Counted from the stretch's first letter, positions 1-9,042 are shown. The stretch: DNA of 64,000 nucleotides from Massilia sp. NR 4-1 (GCF_001191005.1 NZ_CP012201.1:4650001-4714000), one strand, 5' to 3'. The notes: generated from the letters alone by a model not told the origin. Made by a program: numbers and translations.

Positions 1-149
1 TCCTCGTCGGCGAAAGGCAGTTGCGCTGCCTGCGCAAAGCCCGCCTGGTTACGACCGGCCCATGCCCACCAGACGATGCCGATGAAGGTGATGAATGACA
101 CCACCGTCATGACGCTGCTGGCGCTGTCAAACAGTTTTTCGATAGCCAT
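1..149 (-). CDS. ccoQ: cbb3-type cytochrome c oxidase subunit CcoQ (partial, 3' end off window)
   Basis: Small single-span subunit that stabilises the cbb3 terminal oxidase in the inner membrane. The reverse strand reads from an ATG at 149 through an N-terminal amphipathic stretch, one hydrophobic helix (about residues 13-28) ending in a WWAW motif, and a polar RNQAGF tail, as in FixQ/CcoQ. The gene runs off the left edge after about 49 codons; ccoP would be expected beyond it. It starts 1 nt after the ccoO stop codon, so it belongs to the ccoNOQ(P) operon. The call rests on the helix pattern and on its place after ccoO. Confidence 0.85.
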   Translation of the reverse strand, partial: MAIEKLFDSASSVMTVVSFITFIGIVWWAWAGRNQAGFAQAAQLPFADE

Positions 150-150
150 G

Positions 151-765
151 TCAGTTCCTTGTCTTGATCTGGGTGCCCAGGCCTTGCAGGTAGGCGATCA
201 GGGCGTCTTCTTCCGTCTTGTCCTTCAGCTCGTCCGGAGCCTTGGCCACATCCTCTTCGGAGTACGGCGTGCCCAGGCGCTGCAGGGCGCGCAGTTTCGG
301 AATCACGTCTTGCGGCACCAGCTTGGTCTGCGACAGCCAAGGGTAGTTCGGCATATTCGATTCCGGCACCACGTCGCGCGGATTGTTCAAGTGGGTACGG
401 TGCCATTCATCGCTGTAGCGGCCGCCCACCCGGGCCAGATCCGGACCGGTGCGCTTGGAGCCCCATTGGAAGGGACGGTCGTAGACGAATTCGCCGGCCA
501 CGGAGTAGTGGCCATAGCGCTCGGTCTCGGCGCGGAAAGGACGCACCATCTGCGAGTGGCAGGCGTAGCAGCCTTCACGCACATAGATGTCGCGGCCCAC
601 CAGGCGCAGCGGGGAGTAAGGCTTCAGGCCCGCCACCGGTTCCGTGGTCGATTTCTGGAAGAACAGCGGCACGATTTCAACGGCGCCGCCGACCGACACC
701 ACCACCGTGACCAGGGCGATCATCAGCCAGGGGTTCTTCTCGATCCATTCATGTGAAAATTTCAT
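151..765 (-). CDS. ccoO: cbb3-type cytochrome c oxidase subunit CcoO (mono-haem cytochrome c)
   Basis: Membrane-anchored c-type cytochrome that passes electrons to the CcoN catalytic subunit. One N-terminal transmembrane helix (about residues 7-29) is followed by a periplasmic domain with the haem attachment motif C66-x-x-C69-H70; a Met in the later SNMPNYPW stretch is the likely axial ligand. The ATG at 765 is chosen because a GGAG lies 6 nt upstream; a TTG at 777 would add four residues and lacks this spacing. At 204 residues the length is usual for FixO/CcoO. It follows ccoN by 13 nt and is co-transcribed with it. Confidence 0.96.
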   Translation of the reverse strand: MKFSHEWIEKNPWLMIALVTVVVSVGGAVEIVPLFFQKSTTEPVAGLKPYSPLRLVGRDIYVREGCYACHSQMVRPFRAETERYGHYSVAGEFVYDRPFQWGSKRTGPDLARVGGRYSDEWHRTHLNNPRDVVPESNMPNYPWLSQTKLVPQDVIPKLRALQRLGTPYSEEDVAKAPDELKDKTEEDALIAYLQGLGTQIKTRN

Positions 766-778
766 TCTTTGCTCCAAA

Positions 779-2209
779 TCAGGCGTGTGCCGCGGTTTTC
801 AGCTCAGGGATGCGGGCGGTGACGGTTTCACGGCCGCGCAGCGTCATCCAAGTGTTGTAGCCCATCATGATCATGCCGCCCAGGTACAGGGCGCCACCGG
901 CGAAGCGCACCACGTAGTACGGGTAGGTCGCTTTCACGCTTTCCACGAAGGTGTAGGTCAGGGTGCCGTCCGGATTCACTGCGCGCCACATCAGGCCCTG
1001 CATCACACCGGCGATCCACATGGCGGCGATGTACAGAACGATGCCGATGGTGGCCACCCAGAAGTGCAGGTCGACCAGACGCATGCTGTACATTTTTTCG
1101 CGGCCGGCCAGGCGTGGCAGCAGGTAGTAGATCGAGCCCATGGTGATGAAGCCAACCCAGCCCAGTGCGCCGCCGTGGACGTGGGCGATGCCCCAGTCGG
1201 TGTAGTGCGACAGTGCGTTCACGGTTTTGATCGACATCATCGGACCTTCGAAGGTCGCAATACCGTAGAAGGACAGCGAAACGATCATGAACTTCAGCAG
1301 CGGATCGGTGCGCAGCTTGTGCCATGCGCCGGACAGGGTCATGATGCCGTTGATCATGCCGCCCCACGACGGTGCCAGCAGAATCAGCGAGAACACCATG
1401 CCGAGCGACTGGGTCCAGTCAGGCAGGGCGGTGTAGTGCAGGTGGTGCGGACCGGCCCACATATAGGTGAAGATCAGTGCCCAGAAGTGCACGATCGACA
1501 GGCGGTAGGAATACACCGGACGCTCGGCCTGCTTCGGAATGAAGTAGTAGACCATGCCCAGGTAGCCGGCGGTCAGGATGAAGCCCACCGCGTTGTGGCC
1601 GTACCACCATTGCACCATGGCGTCTTGCACGCCGCTGTACATGGAGTAGGACTTGAACAGGGAAGCCGGCATGCTCATGCCGTTGACCACGTGCAGAATG
1701 GTCACGGCCAGGATGTAGGAGCCGAAGAACCAGTTCGCCACGTAGATGTGCTTGACCTTACGCTTGACGATGGTGCCGAAGAACACCACCGCGTAGGCGA
1801 TCCACACCACGGCGATCAGGATGGAAATCGGCCATTCCAGCTCCGCGTATTCCTTGCCGCGGGTCAGGCCCATTGGCAAGGTGACAACGGCGCTCAGAAT
1901 CACGGCCTGCCAGCCCCAGAAGGTGAAGGCAGCGAGTTTGTCGGAGAACAGACGCACCTGGCAGGTGCGCTGGACGACGTAGTAAGAGGTGGCGAACAAG
2001 CCCGAGATGCCGAACGCGAAAATCACGGCATTGGTGTGTAAGGGACGCAGGCGCCCGTACGTCAGCCAGGGGATGTCGAGGTTCAGTGCGGGCCAGGCTA
2101 GCTGTGCGGCGATGATGACGCCGACCAGCATGCCAATAATGCCCCACACCACCGTGGCGATCGCGAATTGCTTCACGATCTTGTAGTTGTAGTTCAATGA
2201 TTGATCCAC
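779..2209 (-). CDS. ccoN: cbb3-type cytochrome c oxidase catalytic subunit CcoN
   Basis: Haem-copper oxidase subunit I, the oxygen-reducing and proton-pumping core of the high-affinity cbb3 oxidase. About twelve transmembrane helices are visible. The conserved His-bearing segments are present: LHTNAVIF (low-spin haem b), WWYGHNAVGF (CuB and tyrosine region), PHHLHYT, and HYTDWGIAHVHGGALGW (high-spin haem). The start is a GTG at 2209 (read as Met, MDQSLNYNYK) with a GGGAG about 10 nt upstream; there is no in-frame ATG nearby. The 476-residue length is normal. Two FNR-type boxes lie just upstream, pointing to induction at low oxygen. Confidence 0.97.
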   Translation of the reverse strand: MDQSLNYNYKIVKQFAIATVVWGIIGMLVGVIIAAQLAWPALNLDIPWLTYGRLRPLHTNAVIFAFGISGLFATSYYVVQRTCQVRLFSDKLAAFTFWGWQAVILSAVVTLPMGLTRGKEYAELEWPISILIAVVWIAYAVVFFGTIVKRKVKHIYVANWFFGSYILAVTILHVVNGMSMPASLFKSYSMYSGVQDAMVQWWYGHNAVGFILTAGYLGMVYYFIPKQAERPVYSYRLSIVHFWALIFTYMWAGPHHLHYTALPDWTQSLGMVFSLILLAPSWGGMINGIMTLSGAWHKLRTDPLLKFMIVSLSFYGIATFEGPMMSIKTVNALSHYTDWGIAHVHGGALGWVGFITMGSIYYLLPRLAGREKMYSMRLVDLHFWVATIGIVLYIAAMWIAGVMQGLMWRAVNPDGTLTYTFVESVKATYPYYVVRFAGGALYLGGMIMMGYNTWMTLRGRETVTARIPELKTAAHA

Positions 2210-2235
2210 TTTGATGTTCTCCCGAGAACGCTTTG

Positions 2236-2249
2236 ATGATGTATATCAA
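2236..2249 (-). promoter_or_regulatory. FNR/ANR-type box, proximal to ccoN
   Basis: ATGAT-GTAT-ATCAA, one base away from the TTGAT-N4-ATCAA consensus of FNR/ANR/DNR regulators. It lies about 27 nt before the ccoN GTG, near the start point predicted from the upstream box, so it could modulate or block rather than activate. Its centre is 42 bp (four helical turns) from the centre of the distal box. Confidence 0.6.
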
Positions 2250-2277
2250 AGGGTAGCGGGATGAGACTCAAAAAACT

Positions 2278-2291
2278 TTGATGTGGATCAA
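2278..2291 (-). promoter_or_regulatory. FNR/ANR-type box, distal to ccoN (perfect consensus)
   Basis: TTGAT-GTGG-ATCAA, an exact match to the FNR/ANR consensus between ccoS and ccoN. On the minus strand a TACCCT stretch at 2258-2253 could be the -10 element, placing the box near -41.5 as in class II FNR activation. This supports a dedicated low-oxygen promoter for ccoNOQ, separate from the upstream ccoIS transcript. Confidence 0.8.
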
Positions 2292-2306
2292 AATTGCCCG
2301 AACGAA

Positions 2307-2474
2307 TTACTGCTGGGGGTTTTTCGGCTCGCTGCGGTCATCGTCCTGTAACACGCGCAGGCCGGGGCCGACCAGGTCGTCGAACTGGCCGCTGTCGGAG
2401 GCTTTGAAGAACAGCCAGATCGCCAGGAAGACAATGGCGATGCTGACTGGAACGAGGATATACAGGACTTCCAT
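2307..2474 (-). CDS. ccoS: cbb3 oxidase maturation protein CcoS
   Basis: Short inner-membrane assembly factor needed for cofactor insertion into cbb3 oxidase. The 55-residue ORF starts MEVLYILVPVSI, has a single transmembrane helix (about residues 4-23), then a charged tail with the SGQFDDL segment typical of CcoS/FixS. It sits 20 nt after ccoI and before ccoN, the usual place. The tail ends in DDDRSEPKNPQQ. The gene is easy to miss because of its size, but family pattern and context agree. Confidence 0.93.
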   Translation of the reverse strand: MEVLYILVPVSIAIVFLAIWLFFKASDSGQFDDLVGPGLRVLQDDDRSEPKNPQQ

Positions 2475-2494
2475 CTTGTCGATTCACTATTTTT

Positions 2495-5032
2495 CTAGCG
2501 GCGCAGGCGCAGCGCATTGCAGATGACCACGGCCGAGCTGAGCGCCATGCCCACCCCGGACAGCCAGGGATTGAGCCAGCCGAAGGCGGCGGCCGGGATC
2601 GCCACCAGATTGTACAACGTCGACCAGGCCAGGTTCTGCCGGATCACGCCCATGGTGCGCGCCGCGGTGCGCGCCGTGTCGGCCACGGCGCCCAGTTGTC
2701 CATTCAATAAGACCGTGTCGGCATGGGCCTGGGCCAGGGCCGCGCCCGAACCCATGGCAAAGGAGACGTCGGCCGCGCTGAGCACGGCGGCATCGTTGAT
2801 GCCGTCGCCCACCATCGCCACCACGGCGCCCTCGGCTTGCAGTTTTTGCACGTAATCGAGTTTTTGCTGGGGCAGGAATTCGCCGTGGGCGCTGGCGATG
2901 CCCAGGTCCAGCGCCACGCCGCGCGTCAGCGCATGCTGGTCGCCGCTCAGCAGCACCAGCTGCTTGCCCTGGCTGCGGAAATAGTCGACCGTGGCCTGGG
3001 CGTCCGGCCGCAGCGCATCGCTGAGCAGGAAGCAGGCCAGCCAGCGCCCGTCCGTGCCCAGGTAGACGGCGGTGGCGCCGTCGCCGTCGAAGGCCGGCGC
3101 GCTGCCCGTCAGGCCGGTGACGAAGGCCTTGTTGCCGAGGCGGTAGCGCTGGCCCTGGACCCGGCCTTCCAGGCCCTGGCCCGGCAGTTCCTGCACCTCC
3201 TCGGCCGCCCAGCCGGCGCTGGCGCCGGCCGCATCGGCCGCGGCCAGGATGGCGCGCCCGATCGGGTGCGCGCTGCCCCCTTCCAGCGCGGCGGCGATCT
3301 GCAGGCTGACGGCCTCGCGGTTGTCGCCGAAGCAGTGCACCTGCTGCACCACCGGCTTGCCCACCGTCAGGGTGCCGGTCTTGTCGAACACGATGTGGGT
3401 GGCGCGGTGCAGGGTTTCCATCACATGCGGCCGTACGATCAGCACGCCCTTGCTCAATAAATAGTCGGTGGCCGCCGCCAGCGCCGAGGGCGTGGCCAGC
3501 GACAGCGCGCAGGGGCAGGACACCACCAGCACGGCGATCGCCACCGGCCAGGCGCGCGCCGCGTCGTGCCACCACCAGAAGGCGAAGGTGGCCAGGGCGA
3601 ACAGCAAGAGGGCGCTGACGAACCAGGAGGCCACGCGGTCGGCCCATTGCGCGATCCGCGGCTTGGCGCCGCCGGCGCGCTCGATCAGTTTCAAGAGGTC
3701 GGCCAGGGTGCTTTCGCGCGCCGGGCGCAGCACGCGCAGCAGCACGGCGGCGCTGGCGTTGATGGCGCCGCCCGGCACTTCCTCGCCCAGGCCGCGCGAC
3801 TGCGGCACGCTTTCGCCGGTCAGCAGCGACATATCGACCGCGGTGCGGCCTTCGACGATGGCGCTGTCGGCGGCGATCGCCTCGCCCGGCTTGACCAGGA
3901 TGATGTCGCCCTGCTGCAGGGCGGCGGCCGGCACCACCGTGCTGTCGCGGCTCTGCGGCCAGTGGTTCAGGCGCGCGGCCGAGGCGGGCAGCGCCTGCTG
4001 CATGCGTTCCAGCGCGCTGGCCGCCTTGCGCCGCGCCACCATCTCCAGGTAGCGGCTGCACAGCAGCAGGAAGATGAACATCGTCACCGAGTCGTAATAC
4101 ACCTCGCCCGCGCCGCGCCAGGTGGCCGCCACGCTGCCGAGGAAGGCGGCGGCGATGCCGATGGCCACCGGCACGTCCATGCCGAGCACGCGCGCGCGCA
4201 GGCTGGCCAGCGCGCCCTGGAAGAAGGGCAGGGCGGAATACGCCACGGCGGGCAGGGTCAAGAGCAGGCTGGCCCACTGCATCAGGGCCGCCATGTTCGC
4301 GTCCAGCGTGCCGTCGTCGCCCGCCATATACGAGGGCGCCACATACATCATCACCTGCATCATCGACAGGCCGGCCACGAACAGCTGGCGGCCCAGGGTG
4401 CGGCTGGCGCGCTGCAGCTGCGCGCCATGGCGCTCGGCGTCGTAGGGGAAGGCGGCGTAGCCGATGTCGCGCACCGCCTGCAGGATGGCGCTGGCCTGCA
4501 GCTTGTCTTTTTGCCAGCGCACCTGCAGCTTCTCGGTCGAGACGTTCAGGCTGGCGCTGGCCACCCCTTCCACGCATTGCAGGCGGTGTTCGATCAGCCA
4601 GACGCAGGCGGCGCAGCGGATGCCTTCCACCAGCAGGGTCGCTTCGCAATACTCGCCGTCGGCGGCAAAGCGCGGGTCGTCGTTGTCGTACAGCGCCAGT
4701 TCCGGCGGCACCAGGCTGGCCTGGTCGGCGGTGGCGGCAAAGCCGGTGCGCTTGCGGTAGTAGTCGGTCTGGCCGATGTCGACGATGGTCTGGGCCACGG
4801 CGGCGCAGCCCGGGCAGCACATGCTGCGCGGCGCGCCGTCGATCGTCACCTGCCATGGCGCGGTGCGCGGCAGCGGCAGGCCGCAGTGGAAGCAGATCTC
4901 TTCCGTATCGGCGAAGGCGGCGGCGGCCAGGGTGTCCAGCATGTCCTGGCCGGCGGCAGCGGTCGTGGCGAGGGGAGGCGGGGCGGCGGCCGTGTCGTCG
5001 GGGCGCGCCGCTCGTGAGCTGGCGTGGTTCAT
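2495..5032 (-). CDS. ccoI: copper-translocating P1B-type ATPase CcoI (FixI)
   Basis: Copper-exporting ATPase that supplies CuB for cbb3 oxidase assembly. In order: a Cys-rich N-terminal metal-binding segment (CFHCG at about 48-51 and CCPGC at 72-76), a heavy-metal domain with CAAC at 140-143, transmembrane helices, the actuator TGES at 405-408, the transport motif CPC at 506-508, the phosphorylation motif DKTGTLT at 550-556, and a later GDGIND. The ATG at 5032 overlaps the stop of the upstream safE-like gene by 4 nt (ATGA), implying translational coupling; the frame stays open further upstream, but that part is inside safE. 845 residues is within the family range. Confidence 0.95.
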   Translation of the reverse strand: MNHASSRAARPDDTAAAPPPLATTAAAGQDMLDTLAAAAFADTEEICFHCGLPLPRTAPWQVTIDGAPRSMCCPGCAAVAQTIVDIGQTDYYRKRTGFAATADQASLVPPELALYDNDDPRFAADGEYCEATLLVEGIRCAACVWLIEHRLQCVEGVASASLNVSTEKLQVRWQKDKLQASAILQAVRDIGYAAFPYDAERHGAQLQRASRTLGRQLFVAGLSMMQVMMYVAPSYMAGDDGTLDANMAALMQWASLLLTLPAVAYSALPFFQGALASLRARVLGMDVPVAIGIAAAFLGSVAATWRGAGEVYYDSVTMFIFLLLCSRYLEMVARRKAASALERMQQALPASAARLNHWPQSRDSTVVPAAALQQGDIILVKPGEAIAADSAIVEGRTAVDMSLLTGESVPQSRGLGEEVPGGAINASAAVLLRVLRPARESTLADLLKLIERAGGAKPRIAQWADRVASWFVSALLLFALATFAFWWWHDAARAWPVAIAVLVVSCPCALSLATPSALAAATDYLLSKGVLIVRPHVMETLHRATHIVFDKTGTLTVGKPVVQQVHCFGDNREAVSLQIAAALEGGSAHPIGRAILAAADAAGASAGWAAEEVQELPGQGLEGRVQGQRYRLGNKAFVTGLTGSAPAFDGDGATAVYLGTDGRWLACFLLSDALRPDAQATVDYFRSQGKQLVLLSGDQHALTRGVALDLGIASAHGEFLPQQKLDYVQKLQAEGAVVAMVGDGINDAAVLSAADVSFAMGSGAALAQAHADTVLLNGQLGAVADTARTAARTMGVIRQNLAWSTLYNLVAIPAAAFGWLNPWLSGVGMALSSAVVICNALRLRR

Positions 5033-5841
5033 GGGCGAGGGGTGACGCAGAAGGTATCGAGCCAGCCATGGCCGGCGCCGTGGGTCAGGCCGAGCGCATC
5101 GAGCAGGGGCATGGACAGGCCGCTGGCGCGCAGCAGGCCAAGCAGGCCGAAGCCCAGCACCAGCAGGCCGCAGGCGATGCGCACCTGGCGCTGCTGCAGA
5201 TACTGGCGCACGCGCGCGCCGGCCAGGCCCAGGCCCAGCAGCATGGGCAGGGTGCCCAGGCCGAAGGCGCACATCACGGCCGCGCCGCTGGCGGCCGAAC
5301 CGCTCAGCATGGCCGTCAGCAGCACGCTGTATACCATGCCGCAGGGCAGCCAGCCCCACAAGCCGCCCAGCGCCAGGGCCTTGAGCGGCGTATCCATCGG
5401 CAGCAGGGGCTTCATCAGCGGCTGCACATGGCGCCATAGCAGGCCGCCGGCCGCTTCCAGCCGCGCCAGGCCGCGCCAGGCGTCCATCAAGTACAGGCCG
5501 AGGGCCGCCAGCATCAGGTTGGCGGCCCACAGGCCGGCCGTTTGAATCGAGGTCAGGCGCGCCAGGCTGACGGCACCGCCGGCCAGGCCGCCGGCGATGG
5601 CGCCGGCCAGCATATAGCTGCCGATGCGGCCGGCGTTATAGGCGAACACGCGCGCCAGGCTGTCGATGGCCTGCGGCAGGGCCAGGCCGCCCGGGCCGGC
5701 GGCGGGAGCGATCGGAATCACGCGGCGCGCCGGTCCCTGGGCCGCGCTCAGCGCGCCCACGATGCCGCCGCACATGCCGATGCAATGCACGCTGCCGGCC
5801 AGGCCCACGGCAAACACCGGCAACAGATTCAAACCGCTCAT
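5029..5841 (-). CDS. sulfite exporter TauE/SafE-like membrane protein linked to cbb3 assembly
   Basis: Polytopic inner-membrane protein of 270 residues with about six to seven hydrophobic helices. The N-terminus has the GLAGSVHCIGMCGGIVGAL motif, whose His-Cys-Met-Cys residues are typical of the SafE-like proteins found next to ccoI/ccoS in betaproteobacteria. The family is often labelled a sulfite exporter, but in this setting a role in copper handling or oxidase maturation is more likely (inference). ATG at 5841 with GAGG 6 nt upstream; it lies 8 nt after hemN and overlaps ccoI by 4 nt. Confidence 0.85.
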   Translation of the reverse strand: MSGLNLLPVFAVGLAGSVHCIGMCGGIVGALSAAQGPARRVIPIAPAAGPGGLALPQAIDSLARVFAYNAGRIGSYMLAGAIAGGLAGGAVSLARLTSIQTAGLWAANLMLAALGLYLMDAWRGLARLEAAGGLLWRHVQPLMKPLLPMDTPLKALALGGLWGWLPCGMVYSVLLTAMLSGSAASGAAVMCAFGLGTLPMLLGLGLAGARVRQYLQQRQVRIACGLLVLGFGLLGLLRASGLSMPLLDALGLTHGAGHGWLDTFCVTPRP

Positions 5842-5849
5842 CAACCGCC

Positions 5850-7289
5850 TCAGATTGTTTTCGAATAGCGCAGCGGCTGGACTTCAGGGCTGCGCGCCGC
5901 TGCGGCGCGCGCCGCGTTCAGATAGCGGTCGAACACCATGCAGATATTGCGGATCAGCAGGCGGCCTTTCGGCGTCACCGAGATCCACTCCGCGTCGATC
6001 GTCACCAGGCCGTCCTGGGCCAGTTCGGCGAGCCGTTTCAGCTCGTCGGCGAAATAGCCTTTAAAGACGATAGGATACGCCTGTTCCAGCGAAACGATGG
6101 ATAGTTCGAAATTGCACATCAGGCGCTGGATGATGATGCGGCGCAGCAGGTCGTCGGTGCCGAGCTGGATGCCGCGCGCGATCGGCAGCTTGCCCTGATC
6201 GAGCTTGGCGTAATACTCGTCCAGCGTCTTTTCGTTCTGGCTGTAGGTCGCGTTCACCGAGCTGATGGCCGACACGCCGCAGGCCACCAGGTCCATCTCG
6301 GCATGCGTCGAATAGCCCTGGAAGTTGCGGTGCAGGCGGCCCTGCTGCTGGGCCACGGCCAGGTCGTCGGTCGGCTTGGCGAAATGGTCCATGCCGATAT
6401 ACACATAGCCGGCGGCCGTCAGGCGGCCGATGCACTCGGCCAGCATGCCCAGCTTGACCGAGGGCGATGGCAGGTCGGCGTCCAGGATGCGGCGCTGCGG
6501 CTTGAACAGGTGCGGCATGTGCGCATAGTTGTACAGCGCGATGCGGTCCGGGTTGGAGGCGATCACTTTGCTCAGGGTCTGCGACATGGTCGTCAGGTTC
6601 TGCTTCGGCAGGCCGTAAATCAGGTCGATGCTGATCGAGCGGAAGCCGGCGTCGCGCGCCGCCTCCATCACGGCCAGCGTCTCTTCCATCGGCTGGATGC
6701 GGTTGACCGCCTTCTGCACCTCGGGATCGAAGTCCTGCACGCCCAGGCTGACGCGGTTGAAGCCCTGCGCGCGCAGCGAGTGCACGCGTTCCGGCGTCAC
6801 GGTGCGCGGGTCGATCTCGATCGAGTACTCGCCCTCGCTGTCCGGCGCGAACTCGAACTGGCGGTGCAGGTGGGCCATCAGCTCGCCCATCTGCTTGTCG
6901 CTGAAATAGGTCGGCGTGCCGCCGCCGAAGTGCAGCTGCTCGACGCGGTTCAAGCCGGCGAACAGCTTGCCCTGCATCTCGATTTCCTGCTTCAGATAGC
7001 TCAGATAGGTGGCCGCCTTGCTGCGGTCCTTGGTCACGATCTTGTTGCACGCGCAGTAGTAGCACACCGTGTCGCAGAACGGCACGTGCACGTACAGCGA
7101 GAGGGCGCGGCGGCCGCCGCGCAGTTTCAGGCTGGCCAGCGCCTCAAGGAAATTCCCATAGCCGAAGTCCGCGCTGAAGCGGTCAGCCGTCGGGTAGGAG
7201 GTATAGCGCGGACCGGACTGGCTCATTTTCCCGATGATCTCGGGATCGAACTCGATCGTGGGCTCGGCTGCGGGGGCGATGGTGTGCAT
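5850..7289 (-). CDS. hemN: oxygen-independent coproporphyrinogen III dehydrogenase HemN
   Basis: Radical-SAM enzyme that decarboxylates coproporphyrinogen III to protoporphyrinogen IX without oxygen, providing haem under low oxygen. The 4Fe-4S cluster motif is C72-x3-C76-x2-C79 followed by C81, as in true HemN; the GGGTPTYF and IDPRTVT motifs of the SAM-binding core follow, and the C-terminal HemN domain is complete. 479 residues is slightly longer than E. coli HemN. It lies 23 nt downstream of the aer-like gene, whose FNR promoter probably drives it, and 8 nt before the safE-like gene, giving a continuous low-oxygen transcript. Confidence 0.96.
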   Translation of the reverse strand: MHTIAPAAEPTIEFDPEIIGKMSQSGPRYTSYPTADRFSADFGYGNFLEALASLKLRGGRRALSLYVHVPFCDTVCYYCACNKIVTKDRSKAATYLSYLKQEIEMQGKLFAGLNRVEQLHFGGGTPTYFSDKQMGELMAHLHRQFEFAPDSEGEYSIEIDPRTVTPERVHSLRAQGFNRVSLGVQDFDPEVQKAVNRIQPMEETLAVMEAARDAGFRSISIDLIYGLPKQNLTTMSQTLSKVIASNPDRIALYNYAHMPHLFKPQRRILDADLPSPSVKLGMLAECIGRLTAAGYVYIGMDHFAKPTDDLAVAQQQGRLHRNFQGYSTHAEMDLVACGVSAISSVNATYSQNEKTLDEYYAKLDQGKLPIARGIQLGTDDLLRRIIIQRLMCNFELSIVSLEQAYPIVFKGYFADELKRLAELAQDGLVTIDAEWISVTPKGRLLIRNICMVFDRYLNAARAAAARSPEVQPLRYSKTI

Positions 7290-7312
7290 AAGGCTTCTTT
7301 ACGTATAAGGTA

Positions 7313-8947
7313 TCAGGCGGCCAGGCGTTTGGGACTGGCCGCGGGGCGGCTGGCGCGGCGCGCGGCGCCCACGGGCTTGCCGAACTTGAACAGGCTGACG
7401 GCCTGCGACACGCTGCTGGCTTCTTCCGCCAGGCTGTTGGCGGCGGCAGCGGCTTGCTCCACCAGGGCGGCGTTCTGCTGCGTCACCTGGTCCATATGGG
7501 CGATGGCCTGGTTCACCTGGTCGACGCCGATGCTTTGCTCGCGCGAGGCGACCGAGATTTCGCCCATGATGGCCGTCACCTGCTTGACCGAGTTCACCAC
7601 CTGTTCCATGGTGGCGCCGGCGCGCTGGGCGCGTTCCATGCCGTCGCTGACTTTGCCGACCGAGATGCTGATCAGGTTCTTGATGTCTTTCGCCGCCACC
7701 GAGGAGCGCTGCGCCAGGTTGCGCACCTCGCCGGCCACCACGGCGAAGCCGCGGCCTTGTTCGCCGGCGCGCGCCGCTTCCACCGCCGCGTTGAGCGCCA
7801 GGATATTGGTCTGGAAGGCGATGCCCTCGATCAGGCCGATGATGTCGACAATCTTCTTCGACGAGCTGTTGATCTCGTCCATGGTGGCGATGACGTCGGA
7901 GACGATCTCGCCGCCCTGTTCGGCCACGTTGGACGCCGCTTGTGCCAGGTCGTTGGCCTGCAGCGAGTTGTCGGCGTTGGCTTTGACGGTGGACGAGAAC
8001 TCGTCGATGCTCGATGCGGTTTTCTCCAGGCTGGCCGCCTGCGCCTCGGTGCGGCCCGACAGGTCGTTATTGCCGGCGGCGATCTGGCGCGTGGCCACCG
8101 CCATGGTTTCCACGTTCACGCGCACATCGCGGATGGTGGCGATCAGATTGCTGTTCATCTGCTGCAGGGCGCGCAGCAACTGGCCCACTTCGTCGGTGCT
8201 GTCGGTGTCGAAGCTGCCGGACAGGTCGCCCGCCGCGATCTGGCGCGCGCCTTCCAGCGCGCGGCCGAGCGGCTGCAGCACGCCCACGCGCAGCGTCCAC
8301 CACAGGAAGACGTTGATCAGCAGGCCGATGAAGGTGGCGCCGAAGATGCCGTAGCGGATCCAGGGCGAGGCGCCGTCGCCGAACAGGCTGGCCGCGCAGA
8401 CGATCATCAGCAGGGTGTTGACCACGCTGGTCGAGAACCAGATGCGCATGCCGAGCGAGACATGGCTCAGGCGCGCCAGCAGATTGCCCATGCCGGAGCG
8501 GATGATCTGGCCGTTCTTGATGGTGATGCCATGGTCGCCGTTCTGGCGGATGGCGCGGTAGGCGGCGGCGGCGCTGGCGATCTGCTCGCGCTCGGGCCGG
8601 GTGCGCACCGACATATAGCCGATGGTGCGGCCGTTTTCCTTGATCGGGGTGATATTCGCTTTGACCCAGTAGAAGTCGCCATTTTTGCAGCGATTCTTCA
8701 CCAGGCCGGTCCATGGCGTGCCGGCCTTGATGGAATGCCACAGGTCGGCGAAGGCTTCCGGCGGCATGTCGGGGTGGCGCACGATGTTCTGCGGCGCGCC
8801 GATCAGCTCTTCTTCCGAAAAGCCGCTCACTTGCATGAAGTAGGGGTTCACATAGACGATGTTACCGTCCAGATCAGTTTTGGAGACGATGGCCTGATCT
8901 TCCGACAGTTCCACTTCCTGATTCGTTACGGGCAGGTTGTTGCGCAT
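7313..8947 (-). CDS. aer: Aer-type PAS-domain methyl-accepting chemotaxis (aerotaxis) receptor
   Basis: Energy or redox taxis receptor. An N-terminal PAS domain (start MRNNLPVTNQEVEL, then VSKTDLDGNIVYVNPYF and the WTGLVKNRCKNGDFYWV segment) resembles the FAD-binding PAS of Aer. Two hydrophobic helices near residues 165-215 carry a short membrane anchor, followed by a HAMP domain and the methyl-accepting signalling domain with the EAARAGEQGRGFAVVA hairpin tip. The ATG at 8947 is preferred over an upstream start at 8986 because it matches the usual Aer N-terminus and has a GGAGGAG ahead. An FNR box about 96 nt upstream fits a low-oxygen role. Confidence 0.9.
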   Translation of the reverse strand: MRNNLPVTNQEVELSEDQAIVSKTDLDGNIVYVNPYFMQVSGFSEEELIGAPQNIVRHPDMPPEAFADLWHSIKAGTPWTGLVKNRCKNGDFYWVKANITPIKENGRTIGYMSVRTRPEREQIASAAAAYRAIRQNGDHGITIKNGQIIRSGMGNLLARLSHVSLGMRIWFSTSVVNTLLMIVCAASLFGDGASPWIRYGIFGATFIGLLINVFLWWTLRVGVLQPLGRALEGARQIAAGDLSGSFDTDSTDEVGQLLRALQQMNSNLIATIRDVRVNVETMAVATRQIAAGNNDLSGRTEAQAASLEKTASSIDEFSSTVKANADNSLQANDLAQAASNVAEQGGEIVSDVIATMDEINSSSKKIVDIIGLIEGIAFQTNILALNAAVEAARAGEQGRGFAVVAGEVRNLAQRSSVAAKDIKNLISISVGKVSDGMERAQRAGATMEQVVNSVKQVTAIMGEISVASREQSIGVDQVNQAIAHMDQVTQQNAALVEQAAAAANSLAEEASSVSQAVSLFKFGKPVGAARRASRPAASPKRLAA

Positions 8948-9042
8948 TTGAATACTCTCCTCCGAGCCACTGGCCTTTGTCTCCATTCTTGCTTTATCGC
9001 AAGTTACAGGTCAAAGTTTACGCAGTTGGGTCATTAGTTTTA

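Noticed and set aside
644..2041. Long plus-strand open frame opposite ccoN
   Set aside because: It lies opposite a clear oxidase gene, is rich in His/Gln/Asp/Gly as expected of an antisense GC-rich frame, and has no ribosome binding site or family motif.
2487..5069. 860-codon minus-strand frame overlapping ccoI
   Set aside because: Shadow of ccoI in another frame: Arg/Gly/Ala/Pro-rich with no domain sequence, whereas the ccoI frame has all P-type ATPase motifs.
5033..5530. N-terminal extension of the ccoI frame to 1011 codons
   Set aside because: The extra 166 codons overlap the safE-like gene and read as low-complexity sequence; the ATG at 5032 with a 4-nt overlap is the sensible start.
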